Part shown: in pieces, positions 11,023 to 18,308 of the stretch | Layout: every line of letters begins with the position of its first letter | Position numbering within the stretch: the stretch's first letter is position 1 | DNA from: RYN-230 sp963851025 | Lineage (GTDB): Bacteria; Actinomycetota; Actinomycetes; Streptosporangiales; Streptosporangiaceae | Reading direction: 5' to 3' | Length of the DNA stretch: 64,000 bases | NCBI GenBank assembly: GCA_963851025.1 | Contig: CAWKOA010000006.1 | Span: 186,001 to 250,000, forward strand | Made by a program: the position numbers and the translations under genes | Notes under the pieces: model-generated | The model's database searches: none | Told to the model about the DNA's origin: nothing | Seen by the model: the letters and a program-made list of their open reading frames with translations, nothing else

Positions 11023-11924
11023 CCGCCCAGCTCGTTGCCGTGGCCCAGCTCGCGGACGGCGGTCAGCTTGTCCGGGTTGCGGATCACGTCGAGGGCGGTG
11101 ATCCGGCCGTCGTCGATGGTGAACGCGACGACGGTCAGCACCCCGCCGCCGTCCCGCAGGACGAGGCCGGGGCTGCCGTTGACGCTGGCCATCCGCACCA
11201 GCGTCGGCGGCCGCCGCATGTACCCGAGCAGCCAGCGCGCCACCTCCCCGGCGCCGCGGGCGGCCGCCGGGGCCGCGGTGACCTTCCCGCCGCCGTCGGC
11301 GCGCCACACCACGCCGGGATCGAGCAGCGTGACCAGGCCTTCGAGATCACCCTCGGCGCAGGCCGCCGCGAACGCCGTGACCAGCTCCTCCTGCTGCGCG
11401 GCGGTGGGCGGGAAGCGCGGGCGGCCCCCGTCCACGTGCTGCCGGGCGCGGGACGCGAGCTGGCGCACGGCCGCGGGAGACCGGCCGACCACGGTGGCGA
11501 CCTCGGCAAACGACATCCCGAACACGTCGTGCAGCAGGAACGAGGTCCGTTCCGCGGGCGTCAGCCGTTCCAGCACCACCAGCAGCGCCATGCTCACCGA
11601 CTCGTCCAGCGTGACCCGGTCGGCCGGGTCGGACTCCAGGTCCTCGACCAGCGGCTCGGGCAGCCAGGGGCCGACGTACCGTTCCCGGCGCGCCCGGGCG
11701 CTGCCCAGCACGTCCAGCGCCAGCCGGCTGACCGCGGTGGTCAGCCAGGCGGCCAGGTCCCGGATGGATTCCGGGTCGGGGACGCGCAGCAGCCGCAGCC
11801 ACGCCTCCTGCACGCAGTCCTCGGCCTCGGCCAGCGAGCCCGTGGTCGCGTAGGCCACCCGGAGCAGCCGCGGCCGCTGCGCCTCGAACGCCCGCGCCAG
11901 CTCCTCCGCCCCGCGCCCGGTCAC
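11019..11924 (-). CDS. ECF41-family RNA polymerase sigma factor with SnoaL-like C-terminal domain
   Basis: 301 residues. Region 2 (about 10-75, DCVQEAWLRLL) and region 4 (about 115-165, LTPAERTSFLLHDVFGMSFAEVA) are followed by an NTF2/SnoaL-like domain (about 175-295). The motifs WLPEPL in the linker, DGGGK in the extension and the terminal NPDKL are the published hallmarks of ECF41, whose C-terminal domain acts as a built-in regulator instead of an anti-sigma factor. Mycobacterial SigJ belongs to the same group. It lies 84 bases downstream of the epimerase gene, which carries an ECF41-type promoter, so the pair is probably autoregulated. Confidence 0.93.
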   Translation of the reverse strand: MTGRGAEELARAFEAQRPRLLRVAYATTGSLAEAEDCVQEAWLRLLRVPDPESIRDLAAWLTTAVSRLALDVLGSARARRERYVGPWLPEPLVEDLESDPADRVTLDESVSMALLVVLERLTPAERTSFLLHDVFGMSFAEVATVVGRSPAAVRQLASRARQHVDGGRPRFPPTAAQQEELVTAFAAACAEGDLEGLVTLLDPGVVWRADGGGKVTAAPAAARGAGEVARWLLGYMRRPPTLVRMASVNGSPGLVLRDGGGVLTVVAFTIDDGRITALDVIRNPDKLTAVRELGHGNELGG

Positions 11925-12008
11925 CGGGGCCCCGGCCCGCCGCGCGCGGTGACGGCCGCGCCCGCTCCCGCTTCCAGCCAGGCAGAAAACGAAACGCGTC
12001 CGCGGGAC

Positions 12009-12719
12009 TCAGCCTCGCCCGTGGTGAGCGTTGCCCGTGGTGAGCGTTCCGGTACGCAGGGCCCGGCCGACCTGGCCGGGCAGGTAGACCGGGAGCACCG
12101 CGAACCCGCGGCCGGTGACCGACCGCCAGGTACGGGCCAGCGTGCGCAGCTCGGCGACCTCGGGGCCGGCCACCGCGGGCCGTTCCCGCCGGGGCGGCTG
12201 CTCCGCCACGCCCGCGACGTAGCGCGCGACCTCGGCGCTGGCGATCGGCTGGAGCAGCGCGCGGGGTGCGGGCAGCACCCGGAACCGGGCCGCGGTCTCG
12301 AAGGCCTTGGCGACCAGTTCGTGGAACTGGGTGGCACGCACGATGGTCCACGGTACCGGGCCCTGCGCGACCAGGTTCTCCTGGTCCGTCTTGACCCGGT
12401 AGTAGCCGACCGGCAGCTGGTCGCAGCCCACGATCGACACGCCCACGTGATGACGCACCCCGGCCGCCTGCTCCGCGGCCAGCAACCGCCGGGTCCCCCC
12501 GACCAGGACCTCGGCCGCCTTCCGCGAGGCGTTGTTGCTGGCGTCGATCACCACATCGCAGCCGCTCAGCGCGGGCGCGAGGCCCGCCCCGGTGACCAGG
12601 TCCACCGGGTACTCGGGCGCGGTGCGGCTGAGCACCCGGACCTCGTGCCCGCGCGAGGCCAGTTCGGCCGTGAGGTGGCCGCCGAGTGTTCCCGTTCCTC
12701 CCACAATGGCGATTCTCAT
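12009..12719 (-). CDS. NAD(P)-binding epimerase/reductase, ECF41 partner (COE-type)
   Basis: 236 residues from the ATG at 12719, giving MRIAIVGGTGTLGGHLTAELA, a clean NAD(P)-binding GxxGxxG strand right at the N-terminus. A longer frame starts at 12755, but that would run through the ECF41 promoter (12728-12754), so 12719 is preferred. It resembles atypical SDR/NmrA-like epimerases. ECF41 genes are typically beside a carboxymuconolactone decarboxylase, oxidoreductase or epimerase (COE) gene, and this is that partner. The mRNA would be almost leaderless, starting 1-3 bases before the ATG. Substrate unknown. Confidence 0.88.
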   Translation of the reverse strand: MRIAIVGGTGTLGGHLTAELASRGHEVRVLSRTAPEYPVDLVTGAGLAPALSGCDVVIDASNNASRKAAEVLVGGTRRLLAAEQAAGVRHHVGVSIVGCDQLPVGYYRVKTDQENLVAQGPVPWTIVRATQFHELVAKAFETAARFRVLPAPRALLQPIASAEVARYVAGVAEQPPRRERPAVAGPEVAELRTLARTWRSVTGRGFAVLPVYLPGQVGRALRTGTLTTGNAHHGRG

Positions 12720-12727
12720 GCCCAGGT

Positions 12728-12754
12728 GACGACGCAACCGCCGTGGGTGTGACA
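12728..12754 (-). promoter_or_regulatory. ECF41 promoter (TGTCACA -35, CGTC -10)
   Basis: Read on the minus strand, TGTCACA (12754-12748) is followed after exactly 16 bases by CGTC (12731-12728). This matches the described ECF41 target promoter. It lies 8 bases before the epimerase ATG, placing the transcription start practically at the start codon. It should drive both the epimerase and the sigma-factor gene. Confidence 0.8.
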
Positions 12755-12777
12755 TGTCCGGGGCCGGTCCGCCGGGC

Positions 12778-12783
12778 TATCTT
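12778..12783 (+). promoter_or_regulatory. -10 box of leaderless regulator gene
   Basis: TATCTT lies exactly 6 bases before the GTG at 12790, so transcription should begin at the start codon. Similar TANNNT boxes at the same distance precede three other genes in the window (15460, 17093, 17837). The matching -35 region would overlap the divergent ECF41 promoter. Confidence 0.55.
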
Positions 12784-12789
12784 GGCCGG

Positions 12790-13476
12790 GTGAGCGCGAA
12801 TGCCGGACCCGGCGTGCACCCGTCCCTGCGTGACCAGCCGATACGCGACGAGCCAGCCCGCGACCAGGCGGCCCAGGATCAGCCCATGCGGGACCAGCCG
12901 GCGCGGGACCAGCCGGCGCGGGACCAGCCGATGCCGATCCAGGACGCGGCCGTCATGCGGGCCATGGCCCACCCGGCCCGGCTGGCCCTGCTGGAGCATC
13001 TGCGCAACAGCGGGCCGGCCACGGCCACGGAGTGCGCCGGCGTCGTGGACCTGTCGCCCAGTGCGACCAGCTACCACCTGCGCGCCCTGGCCCGGGCCGG
13101 GCTGGTGGAAGCCGCCCCGGGCCGCGGTGACGGGCGCGAACGGGTGTGGCGCATCACGGCGGAGCGCTACCAGGTCAGCGGGGTAGCCGACCTGGAGCCT
13201 GAGGTCCGCGAGGCGCTGCGCGCCCTGCTGGAGTCCATGCTGGCCTGGGACGACGCCCGGGTCCGCCGGTACCTGTCCCAGCTCGACACCGAGTCTGCGG
13301 AGTGGCAGGACGCGGCGTTCTTCATGGACTCCACGCTCCAGGTCACCGCGGCGGAGCTCACCGGGCTGAGCCAGGCCATCCAGGACCTCCTCGCCCCGTA
13401 CCGCAAGGAACGCCGCCCGGCCCTGCCCCCCGGCACCCGCCCGGTCTCCGTCGCCGTCCGCGCCCTCCCCAGCTAA
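12790..13476 (+). CDS. ArsR-like winged-helix transcriptional regulator
   Basis: 228 residues from GTG 12790; an in-frame ATG at 12754 would give 12 more but lies upstream of the -10 box. The N-terminal ~50 residues are a low-complexity RDQPARDQP repeat made by a 15-base tandem DNA repeat. The winged helix follows (AMAHPARLALLEHLRNSGPA, then LSPSATSYHLRALARAGLVE as the recognition helix), and the remainder is an alpha-helical effector region typical of HTH_20/ArsR-type regulators. It is divergent from the ECF41 module and may control it or the MFS exporter downstream. Ligand unknown; no cysteine-based metal site is visible. Confidence 0.82.
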   Translation: MSANAGPGVHPSLRDQPIRDEPARDQAAQDQPMRDQPARDQPARDQPMPIQDAAVMRAMAHPARLALLEHLRNSGPATATECAGVVDLSPSATSYHLRALARAGLVEAAPGRGDGRERVWRITAERYQVSGVADLEPEVREALRALLESMLAWDDARVRRYLSQLDTESAEWQDAAFFMDSTLQVTAAELTGLSQAIQDLLAPYRKERRPALPPGTRPVSVAVRALPS

Positions 13477-13644
13477 CCCCCTACGCCCCGGCCCCTGCGC
13501 CCTCCTCCGCATAGCCCGTCACGCACGCCCGCGCCCAGCGGAACCGCTGACCCGGCTCCCACACTTCTTGCTGTTATCACAGGCCAGGGCGCTAACCCGC
13601 ACCCCTCGCCCCTCGGCCGCCCGGGCCCGTGTTCCTCGCGCAGG

Positions 13645-13716
13645 CACTTATCACCTATCTGGTGCATCAGAACCGGGCAAATCACCCGCCTGAGTGCACC
13701 AGATAGGTGATAAGTG
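13645..13716. repeat. Perfect 22-bp inverted repeat with 28-base loop
   Basis: The arm at 13645-13666 (starting CACTTATCACC) is exactly mirrored at 13695-13716. It lies in the roughly 500-base non-coding stretch between the regulator and the MFS gene, and is strikingly AT-rich for this genome. It could be a hairpin in RNA or a pair of operator half-sites. There is no T-run, so it is not a classical terminator. Confidence 0.85.
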
Positions 13717-13726
13717 GCGTGAATCC

Positions 13727-13766
13727 AGATGTGAAGGATATGCTTCGAAGTATGTCCTTCACATCT
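13727..13766. repeat. 40-bp near-perfect palindrome centred on TTCGAA
   Basis: 20-base arms beginning AGATGTGAAGG, symmetric except for two positions that would be G-U pairs in RNA. It starts only 10 bases after the preceding inverted repeat. The rest of 13477-13994 holds GC-rich tandem repeats of about 24 bases (GGCGGGATCGGCGCTGGACG and variants, 13790-13960) and no convincing gene. Confidence 0.85.
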
Positions 13767-13994
13767 GTGCGACGGGGGCCGGGCCGGGCGGCGGGATCGG
13801 CGCCGGGCGGGACGGCGGGATCCGCGCTGGGAGGGGCGCCGGATTCCGCGGCGGGCCCGCGGGCGGGATCGGCGCTGGACGGGGCGGCGGGATCGGCGCT
13901 GGACGGGGCGGCGGGATCGGCGCCGGGCCGGCGGGCGGGATCGGCGCTGGACGGGGCGGGGGGAGGGGGACACCGCGGGGGCGGGTGGAGGGAC

Positions 13995-15455
13995 GTGTAC
14001 CTGGCCAGCGGGGCTAGGGCGGTGTCCTCGTGCGGCGACTTCCTGGCTGCGACCGCGCTCGTGCTGGAACTGCAGCAGCGCGGGGCGGGCGGGTTCGCGG
14101 TGGCGGCCGTCCTGATCGCGGCGGCCGCGCCCCCGGTGCTGCTGGTCCGCTGGACCGGGCGGCTGGCGGACCGGGTGGACAGCCGGTTCCTGCTGGTCGC
14201 GACGGGGCTGGCCCAGGCGGCCGCCTGCGTGGGGCTGGCCTTCGTGTCCGGGCCGGCGGAGATCATCGCGCTGGTGGCCGTGCTGGCCGCGGGGCTGGCC
14301 GTGACCCAGCCCTGCCTGTCCGCCCTGCTGCCGTCCATGGTCCCGGCCGAGGGCCTGCCCCGGGCCATGGCGCTCAGCCAGACCGCCGGCTCCCTGGGCA
14401 CCATGCTGGCCCCCGCGCTCGGCGGCGTCCTGATGGGCCGGTTCGGGCTGCGGGTGCCCCTGCTCGCCGACGCGGGCAGCTACCTGGCCATCGCGGCCGC
14501 AGGCCGGCTGATCCGCACCCGCCGCGGCTCCATTCCAAGCCGCCCGGAGCCGCGCCGCAACGTCGCGGCCGGGACAACGCGCACGTCAGAACGACCCGGA
14601 TGCCGCACCGACCCGGTCCGAGCCGGCGGCCTGGGCGGGCCGGCCGGAAGCGGGGCTGCCGGGCGGGCGCCGTGGTCGGTGCGGCGCGATCCGCTGGTGC
14701 GGGCCGCCGTGGGACTGGTCGGCGCGGTGGTGGCCGCGGCCAGCCTGGTCAACGTGGCCGAGGTGTTCTTTGTCCGGGGCACGCTGCACTCCACGGCCGG
14801 CGTCTACGGGCTGATGGACAGCGTGTGGGTCAGTGCCTCGGTGGCGGGCGGCTGGTGGGTGGCCCGGCGGCGCCCGTCCGACGCGGGCCTGGCCCGGCTC
14901 CTCCTCGGCTCGCTGGCGCTCACCTGCCTCGGCGTGGCCCTGATGGCGACCGTGCCCGCCGTGGCCTGGCTGGCCCCGGTCAGCGTGCTGGGCGGCATGG
15001 GCAACGGCGGGGTGAACGTCGCCGCGGGGGTGCTGCTGGGACGGCGGGTCCCCGCCGCGATGCGCGGCCGGGCGTTCGCCGTGTTCGGCGCGGTCGCCAA
15101 CGGCGCCACCGTGGCCGGTTACGTGCTGGGCGGTGCACTGCTCGGCGTGCTGCCGGTGCGCGCCCTCATCGCGGCGGCCGGCCTGGGCGGGCTGGCGGCC
15201 ACCGCGGCGTGCACGCTGCCGGTCCTGCGGGCCTCGGCCCGCGAGCGTGATGCGGCCCGGGAGCCACACCGGGTGAGCGGACCTGACCCGGCCAGCGAAC
15301 CGGACAGGCCGGGCCAGCGGACCAGCAGCGCCAGCGAACCGGACCCGGGCATCCGGGCGGGCCAGCGCCCGCCAGCTGACCAAGCAGGCGGACCGAGGCA
15401 GGCCAGCCAAGGCCGGCGCGCCGGGGTCCCGGGACCGGGTCGCCCGTTACGATGA
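13995..15455 (+). CDS. MFS transporter
   Basis: About 486 residues from the GTG at 13995. Membrane segments begin at once (VYLASGARAVSSCGDFLAATALVLEL), with the loop 2-3 motif RWTGRLADRVDSRF and about 11-12 hydrophobic stretches to residue ~420, then a hydrophilic, DNA-repeat-derived C-terminal tail of some 65 residues (EPDRPGQRTSSASEPDPG). The open frame continues upstream to an ATG at 13707, but that would translate the palindromes and GC-rich tandem repeats, so it is unlikely to be coding. It probably exports a drug or metabolite; substrate unknown. Confidence 0.8.
   Translation: MYLASGARAVSSCGDFLAATALVLELQQRGAGGFAVAAVLIAAAAPPVLLVRWTGRLADRVDSRFLLVATGLAQAAACVGLAFVSGPAEIIALVAVLAAGLAVTQPCLSALLPSMVPAEGLPRAMALSQTAGSLGTMLAPALGGVLMGRFGLRVPLLADAGSYLAIAAAGRLIRTRRGSIPSRPEPRRNVAAGTTRTSERPGCRTDPVRAGGLGGPAGSGAAGRAPWSVRRDPLVRAAVGLVGAVVAAASLVNVAEVFFVRGTLHSTAGVYGLMDSVWVSASVAGGWWVARRRPSDAGLARLLLGSLALTCLGVALMATVPAVAWLAPVSVLGGMGNGGVNVAAGVLLGRRVPAAMRGRAFAVFGAVANGATVAGYVLGGALLGVLPVRALIAAAGLGGLAATAACTLPVLRASARERDAAREPHRVSGPDPASEPDRPGQRTSSASEPDPGIRAGQRPPADQAGGPRQASQGRRAGVPGPGRPLR
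15448..15453 (+). promoter_or_regulatory. -10 box of leaderless amidohydrolase gene
   Basis: TACGAT ends 6 bases before the GTG at 15460 and overlaps the stop codon of the MFS gene. The amidohydrolase therefore seems to have its own promoter and a leaderless transcript. Confidence 0.55.
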
Positions 15456-15459
15456 GGCG

Positions 15460-16308
15460 GTGCCGCTGCGTGCCGTCGACTTCCACGTGCATCTGCCCAC
15501 CCCGGACTGGCTGGACGTCAGCATGGCGGGGTACGTCGAGGCCGCCGAGGCCTACTTCCGGTCGCCGGTCCAGCGCCAGTCGCTGGAGGAACTGGCCGCC
15601 CGGTACCGCGAGCTCCGGGTTATGGCGGTCCTGCTGGCCTGGGACGCCGAGACGGCCACCGGACGGGCCCGGGTCCCGAACGAGACCGTGGCCGCGGCCT
15701 GCCGCGAGTACCCGGACGCCTTCACCGGGCTGGGCTCGGTCGACCCGCACAAGGGCGAGGCAGCCGTGGCCGAGGTGGCCAGCATCGCCGCCCTGGGGCT
15801 GCGCGGGGTGAAGTTCCACCCCTCGCTCCAGGCCTTCTCCCCTGACGACCCTCGGTACTGGCCGATCTTCGCGGCCTGCGAGCAGCACGGCCTGGTGGCC
15901 TTGTTCCACACCGGGACGAGCGGGATCGGCGCCGGCCAGCCCGGCGGGCAGGGCATCCGGCTCGACTACGCCCACCCACTCAAGCTCGACCCGGTGGCCG
16001 CGGCCCATCCCGGTCTGACCATCGTGGCCGCGCACTTCGGCTGGCCCTGGCACCTCGACCTGATCGCGATCGCGCTGCACAAGACGAACGTGTACATCGA
16101 CATCTCAGGCTGGTCGCCGCGGCGGATCCCGGCCGAGGTGATCCGCGAGATGCGCGGCCGGCTGTCCGGGCAGTTCGTGTGGGGCAGCGACTTCCCGTTC
16201 CTCACCCCGGAGCGCTGCCTGACCGAGCTGTCTGGCCTGGGGCTGCCCCCGGACACGCTGAACACCGTGCTGCGCGACAACGCCGAGCGCATCCTCGGCC
16301 TGGCTTAG
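15460..16308 (+). CDS. Amidohydrolase-2 family metal-dependent hydrolase/decarboxylase
   Basis: 282 residues with the TIM-barrel amidohydrolase-2 pattern: DFHVHLPTP (HxH metal ligands) at the N-terminus, GVKFHPSLQAF, a metal-binding histidine in IVAAHFGWPW, and the catalytic aspartate in VWGSDFPFLTPERC. Relatives include 2-amino-3-carboxymuconate-6-semialdehyde decarboxylase and gamma-resorcylate decarboxylase, but many members are uncharacterised. The GTG start is supported by a -10 box 6 bases upstream. It is convergent with the DNA glycosylase gene. Substrate not assignable. Confidence 0.85.
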   Translation: MPLRAVDFHVHLPTPDWLDVSMAGYVEAAEAYFRSPVQRQSLEELAARYRELRVMAVLLAWDAETATGRARVPNETVAAACREYPDAFTGLGSVDPHKGEAAVAEVASIAALGLRGVKFHPSLQAFSPDDPRYWPIFAACEQHGLVALFHTGTSGIGAGQPGGQGIRLDYAHPLKLDPVAAAHPGLTIVAAHFGWPWHLDLIAIALHKTNVYIDISGWSPRRIPAEVIREMRGRLSGQFVWGSDFPFLTPERCLTELSGLGLPPDTLNTVLRDNAERILGLA

Positions 16309-16327
16309 GCAGGCCAGCCGCCATAGC

Positions 16328-16993
16328 TCAGCTGGTCACGGCGCTGGACGCGGTTCCCGCGTAGAGCTGCGCGGCCCGCCAGCTGTACCACGTCACCACG
16401 GTCCGGTACGGGCGGTAGGGCTCGCCCAGCAGGTCGAGCTGCTTCGGCGTCGGCGTCGGAATCTGCCAGGCCAGGCCGTATCCCTTCCGCACGCCGAGGT
16501 CGCCGGTGGGCCACACGTCCAGGCGCCGGAGCTGGAAGATGAGGAAGATCTCCGCCGACCACTTGCCGATCCCGCGGACCGTGCTCAGCCGGGCGACGAT
16601 CTCATCGTCGCTCTCCCGCGCCAGCCCGCGGGAATTCAGGACCACGGTGCCGTCGAGGACCTTGGCCGCCAGGTCCTGCAGCGAGACGGCCTTGCGGGCC
16701 GACAGCCCGGCGGCGCGCATCGCCCCGGGGGTGAGGGCCATCATCCGCTCGGGCGTGACCTCGCCGTCCAGGGCGAGGATCAGCCGGCCGTGGATGGCCC
16801 GGGCAGCCGGGCCGGCCAGCTGCTGGTAGACGATCGAGCGGACCAGCGTGGCGAAGTGCGTCTCGGCAGGGCGCGGCAGGCTGGGCAGCCCCACCTCGTC
16901 GACCAGCCGCGCCAGGACCGGATCACGCCCGGCCAGGATCCGGGCCGCGGCCCGGATGCCCACCTTGGCCGGGCGGGCGGACACCTCAGTCAT
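16328..16993 (-). CDS. DNA-3-methyladenine glycosylase II-like protein (HhH-GPD superfamily)
   Basis: 221 residues. The helix-hairpin-helix LSTVRGIGKWSAEIFLI is followed by the catalytic aspartate in PTGDLGVRKGYG, the HhH-GPD signature; TLVRSIVYQQLAGPAARAI is the conserved helical segment before it. It excises alkylated bases in base-excision repair. It is shorter than E. coli AlkA (282) and lacks its N-terminal beta domain, as many actinobacterial homologues do. ATG 16993 is preceded by AAGGGA. It is divergent from lipB. Confidence 0.9.
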   Translation of the reverse strand: MTEVSARPAKVGIRAAARILAGRDPVLARLVDEVGLPSLPRPAETHFATLVRSIVYQQLAGPAARAIHGRLILALDGEVTPERMMALTPGAMRAAGLSARKAVSLQDLAAKVLDGTVVLNSRGLARESDDEIVARLSTVRGIGKWSAEIFLIFQLRRLDVWPTGDLGVRKGYGLAWQIPTPTPKQLDLLGEPYRPYRTVVTWYSWRAAQLYAGTASSAVTS

Positions 16994-17080
16994 CACGCAT
17001 CCCTTCCCCCGTCGCTCGCGTGCCAAATCTAACGTCCGGCCGGGAGGGCGCCCCGGGCCAGCCCACGGCCGGGCGGGTGG

Positions 17081-17086
17081 CATAGT
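17081..17086 (+). promoter_or_regulatory. -10 box of leaderless lipB
   Basis: CATAGT ends exactly 6 bases before the lipB ATG at 17093, with no Shine-Dalgarno sequence, indicating leaderless initiation. Confidence 0.5.
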
Positions 17087-17092
17087 CGGATT

Positions 17093-17803
17093 ATGACTGT
17101 CGTCGGCGGCGATCAGGCCGGGCCGGGCGCAGGCTCGGCGAGCGGCCGGGCCGAGCCGTGGGCCGCCTCGCTGGAGCGCGTGGATCTCGGCGAGATCCCC
17201 TACGACGAGGCCATCCAGGCCATGCGCGGCTGGGTTGAGGAACGCCAGGCCGGGGAGGCCGGCGACCGCCTGTTCCTGCTCAGCCACCCCCCGGTGATCA
17301 CCTACGGGCACCGGACCGACCCAGCCGACCTGCGGCTGGGCCAGCACGACATCCCGGTGCTGCCCGTGGACCGCGGCGGCTACGCCACCTACCACGGGCC
17401 GGGGCAGCTGGTCGGCTACCTGGTCATCGATCTACGCGAACGCGGTCCCGCCGACGTGGTCCGCTGGCTCGAGTCCGGCCTGGTCCGGGCGCTTGACGAG
17501 CTGGGATTCGCCGCGCAGCGCCGGGACACCCCGCCCGGCACCTCCAGCCTGGTCGGGGTGTGGACCCCCGACGAGCGCAAGGTCGCGTCGATCGGGATGC
17601 GGATCCGCCATGGCATCACCAGCCACGGCTTCGCACTCAACGTGGACCCCGACCTGCGCGCCTTCGACCAGTTCACGGTGTGCGGGCTGCCGGGCGTGCG
17701 GATGACCTCGCTGCAGGAACTCGCGGACGAGCAGGACGCCGCCCCGCCAGGGGACCCCGCCGTCCGCGACGCGGTGTACCAGGCGCTGAGCACCGCGCCC
17801 TAG
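17093..17803 (+). CDS. lipB: Octanoyl-[ACP]:protein N-octanoyltransferase LipB
   Basis: 236 residues. Transfers octanoate from acyl carrier protein to the lipoyl domains of 2-oxoacid dehydrogenases and the glycine cleavage H protein, the first step of lipoate assembly. Signature segments are clear: RGGYATYHGPGQLVGYLV, the catalytic lysine in ERKVASIGMRIR, HGFALNVDPDL, and the catalytic cysteine in FTVCGLPG. The N-terminal ~20 residues are a Gly/Ala-rich extension. lipA is not within the window. The mRNA appears leaderless. The gene is followed after 33 bases by an unrelated leaderless gene. Confidence 0.95.
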   Translation: MTVVGGDQAGPGAGSASGRAEPWAASLERVDLGEIPYDEAIQAMRGWVEERQAGEAGDRLFLLSHPPVITYGHRTDPADLRLGQHDIPVLPVDRGGYATYHGPGQLVGYLVIDLRERGPADVVRWLESGLVRALDELGFAAQRRDTPPGTSSLVGVWTPDERKVASIGMRIRHGITSHGFALNVDPDLRAFDQFTVCGLPGVRMTSLQELADEQDAAPPGDPAVRDAVYQALSTAP

Positions 17804-17824
17804 GCCAGCACCTCCCCCGGCGGG

Positions 17825-17830
17825 TACGGT
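17825..17830 (+). promoter_or_regulatory. -10 box of leaderless phosphoesterase gene
   Basis: TACGGT ends 6 bases before the GTG at 17837, the same geometry as at 12790, 15460 and 17093. Confidence 0.5.
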
Positions 17831-17836
17831 CCCGGG

Positions 17837-18286
17837 GTGAGCGCATCCCGGTTCGTCGTGCAACTGCACGACGCGACCACGCTGCACTTCGACCTGCGGC
17901 TCCGGCTCGGCGGCGTGCTCCGCTCCTGGGCGGTCCCCAAGGGCCCGTCCCTGGATCCCGCGGTCCGGCGGCTGGCCGTGCCGGTCGAGGACCACTCCCT
18001 GGACGCGGGTGAGTTCGAGGGGGTGCATCAGGGCCAGGCGCGGGGCAGCGGCGCCGTGATCATCTGGGATGAGGGCCCGGCTGAGATCGTCCGCGACGAG
18101 CCGGCCCACCTGTCGTTCGTGCTGGACGGCCGCAAGCTGACCGGCGGGTTCGGCCTGACCAGGACCGGCCCGCGCCGCTGGATCCTGGTCAAGGCCCGCG
18201 ACAACGGGGCGCGGCCCGGCTCGGACATCGTGGCCGAGCAGCCGGCCAGCGTGCGTACCGGCCGGACCTGGCAGGACCTGGCCTGA
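17837..18286 (+). CDS. Stand-alone LigD-type 3'-phosphoesterase domain protein
   Basis: 149 residues consisting almost only of the DNA ligase D PE domain: FVVQLHDATTLHFDLRLR (metal-binding His and Asp), VLRSWAVPKGPS, VPVEDHSLDAGEFEG, GAVIIWDEG and RRWILVKARD. In LigD this domain trims 3'-phosphates and terminal ribonucleotides before non-homologous end joining. Here it is alone, without ligase or polymerase domains, and no ku or ligD is in the window. It may assist a separate ligase D encoded elsewhere or act on its own. Confidence 0.88.
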   Translation: MSASRFVVQLHDATTLHFDLRLRLGGVLRSWAVPKGPSLDPAVRRLAVPVEDHSLDAGEFEGVHQGQARGSGAVIIWDEGPAEIVRDEPAHLSFVLDGRKLTGGFGLTRTGPRRWILVKARDNGARPGSDIVAEQPASVRTGRTWQDLA

Positions 18287-18308
18287 CCGGCCGGCCCGCC
18301 GGTCCCGG

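Noticed and set aside
7391..13579. Shared 14-mer TCTTGCTGTTATCA at 7391-7404 and 13566-13579
   Set aside because: Only two copies, no symmetry and no consistent position relative to genes; recorded as a coincidence unless more copies exist in the genome.
13707..13994. N-terminal extension of the MFS gene
   Set aside because: It would translate two palindromes and GC-rich tandem repeats into low-complexity sequence; membrane segments begin only after 13995.
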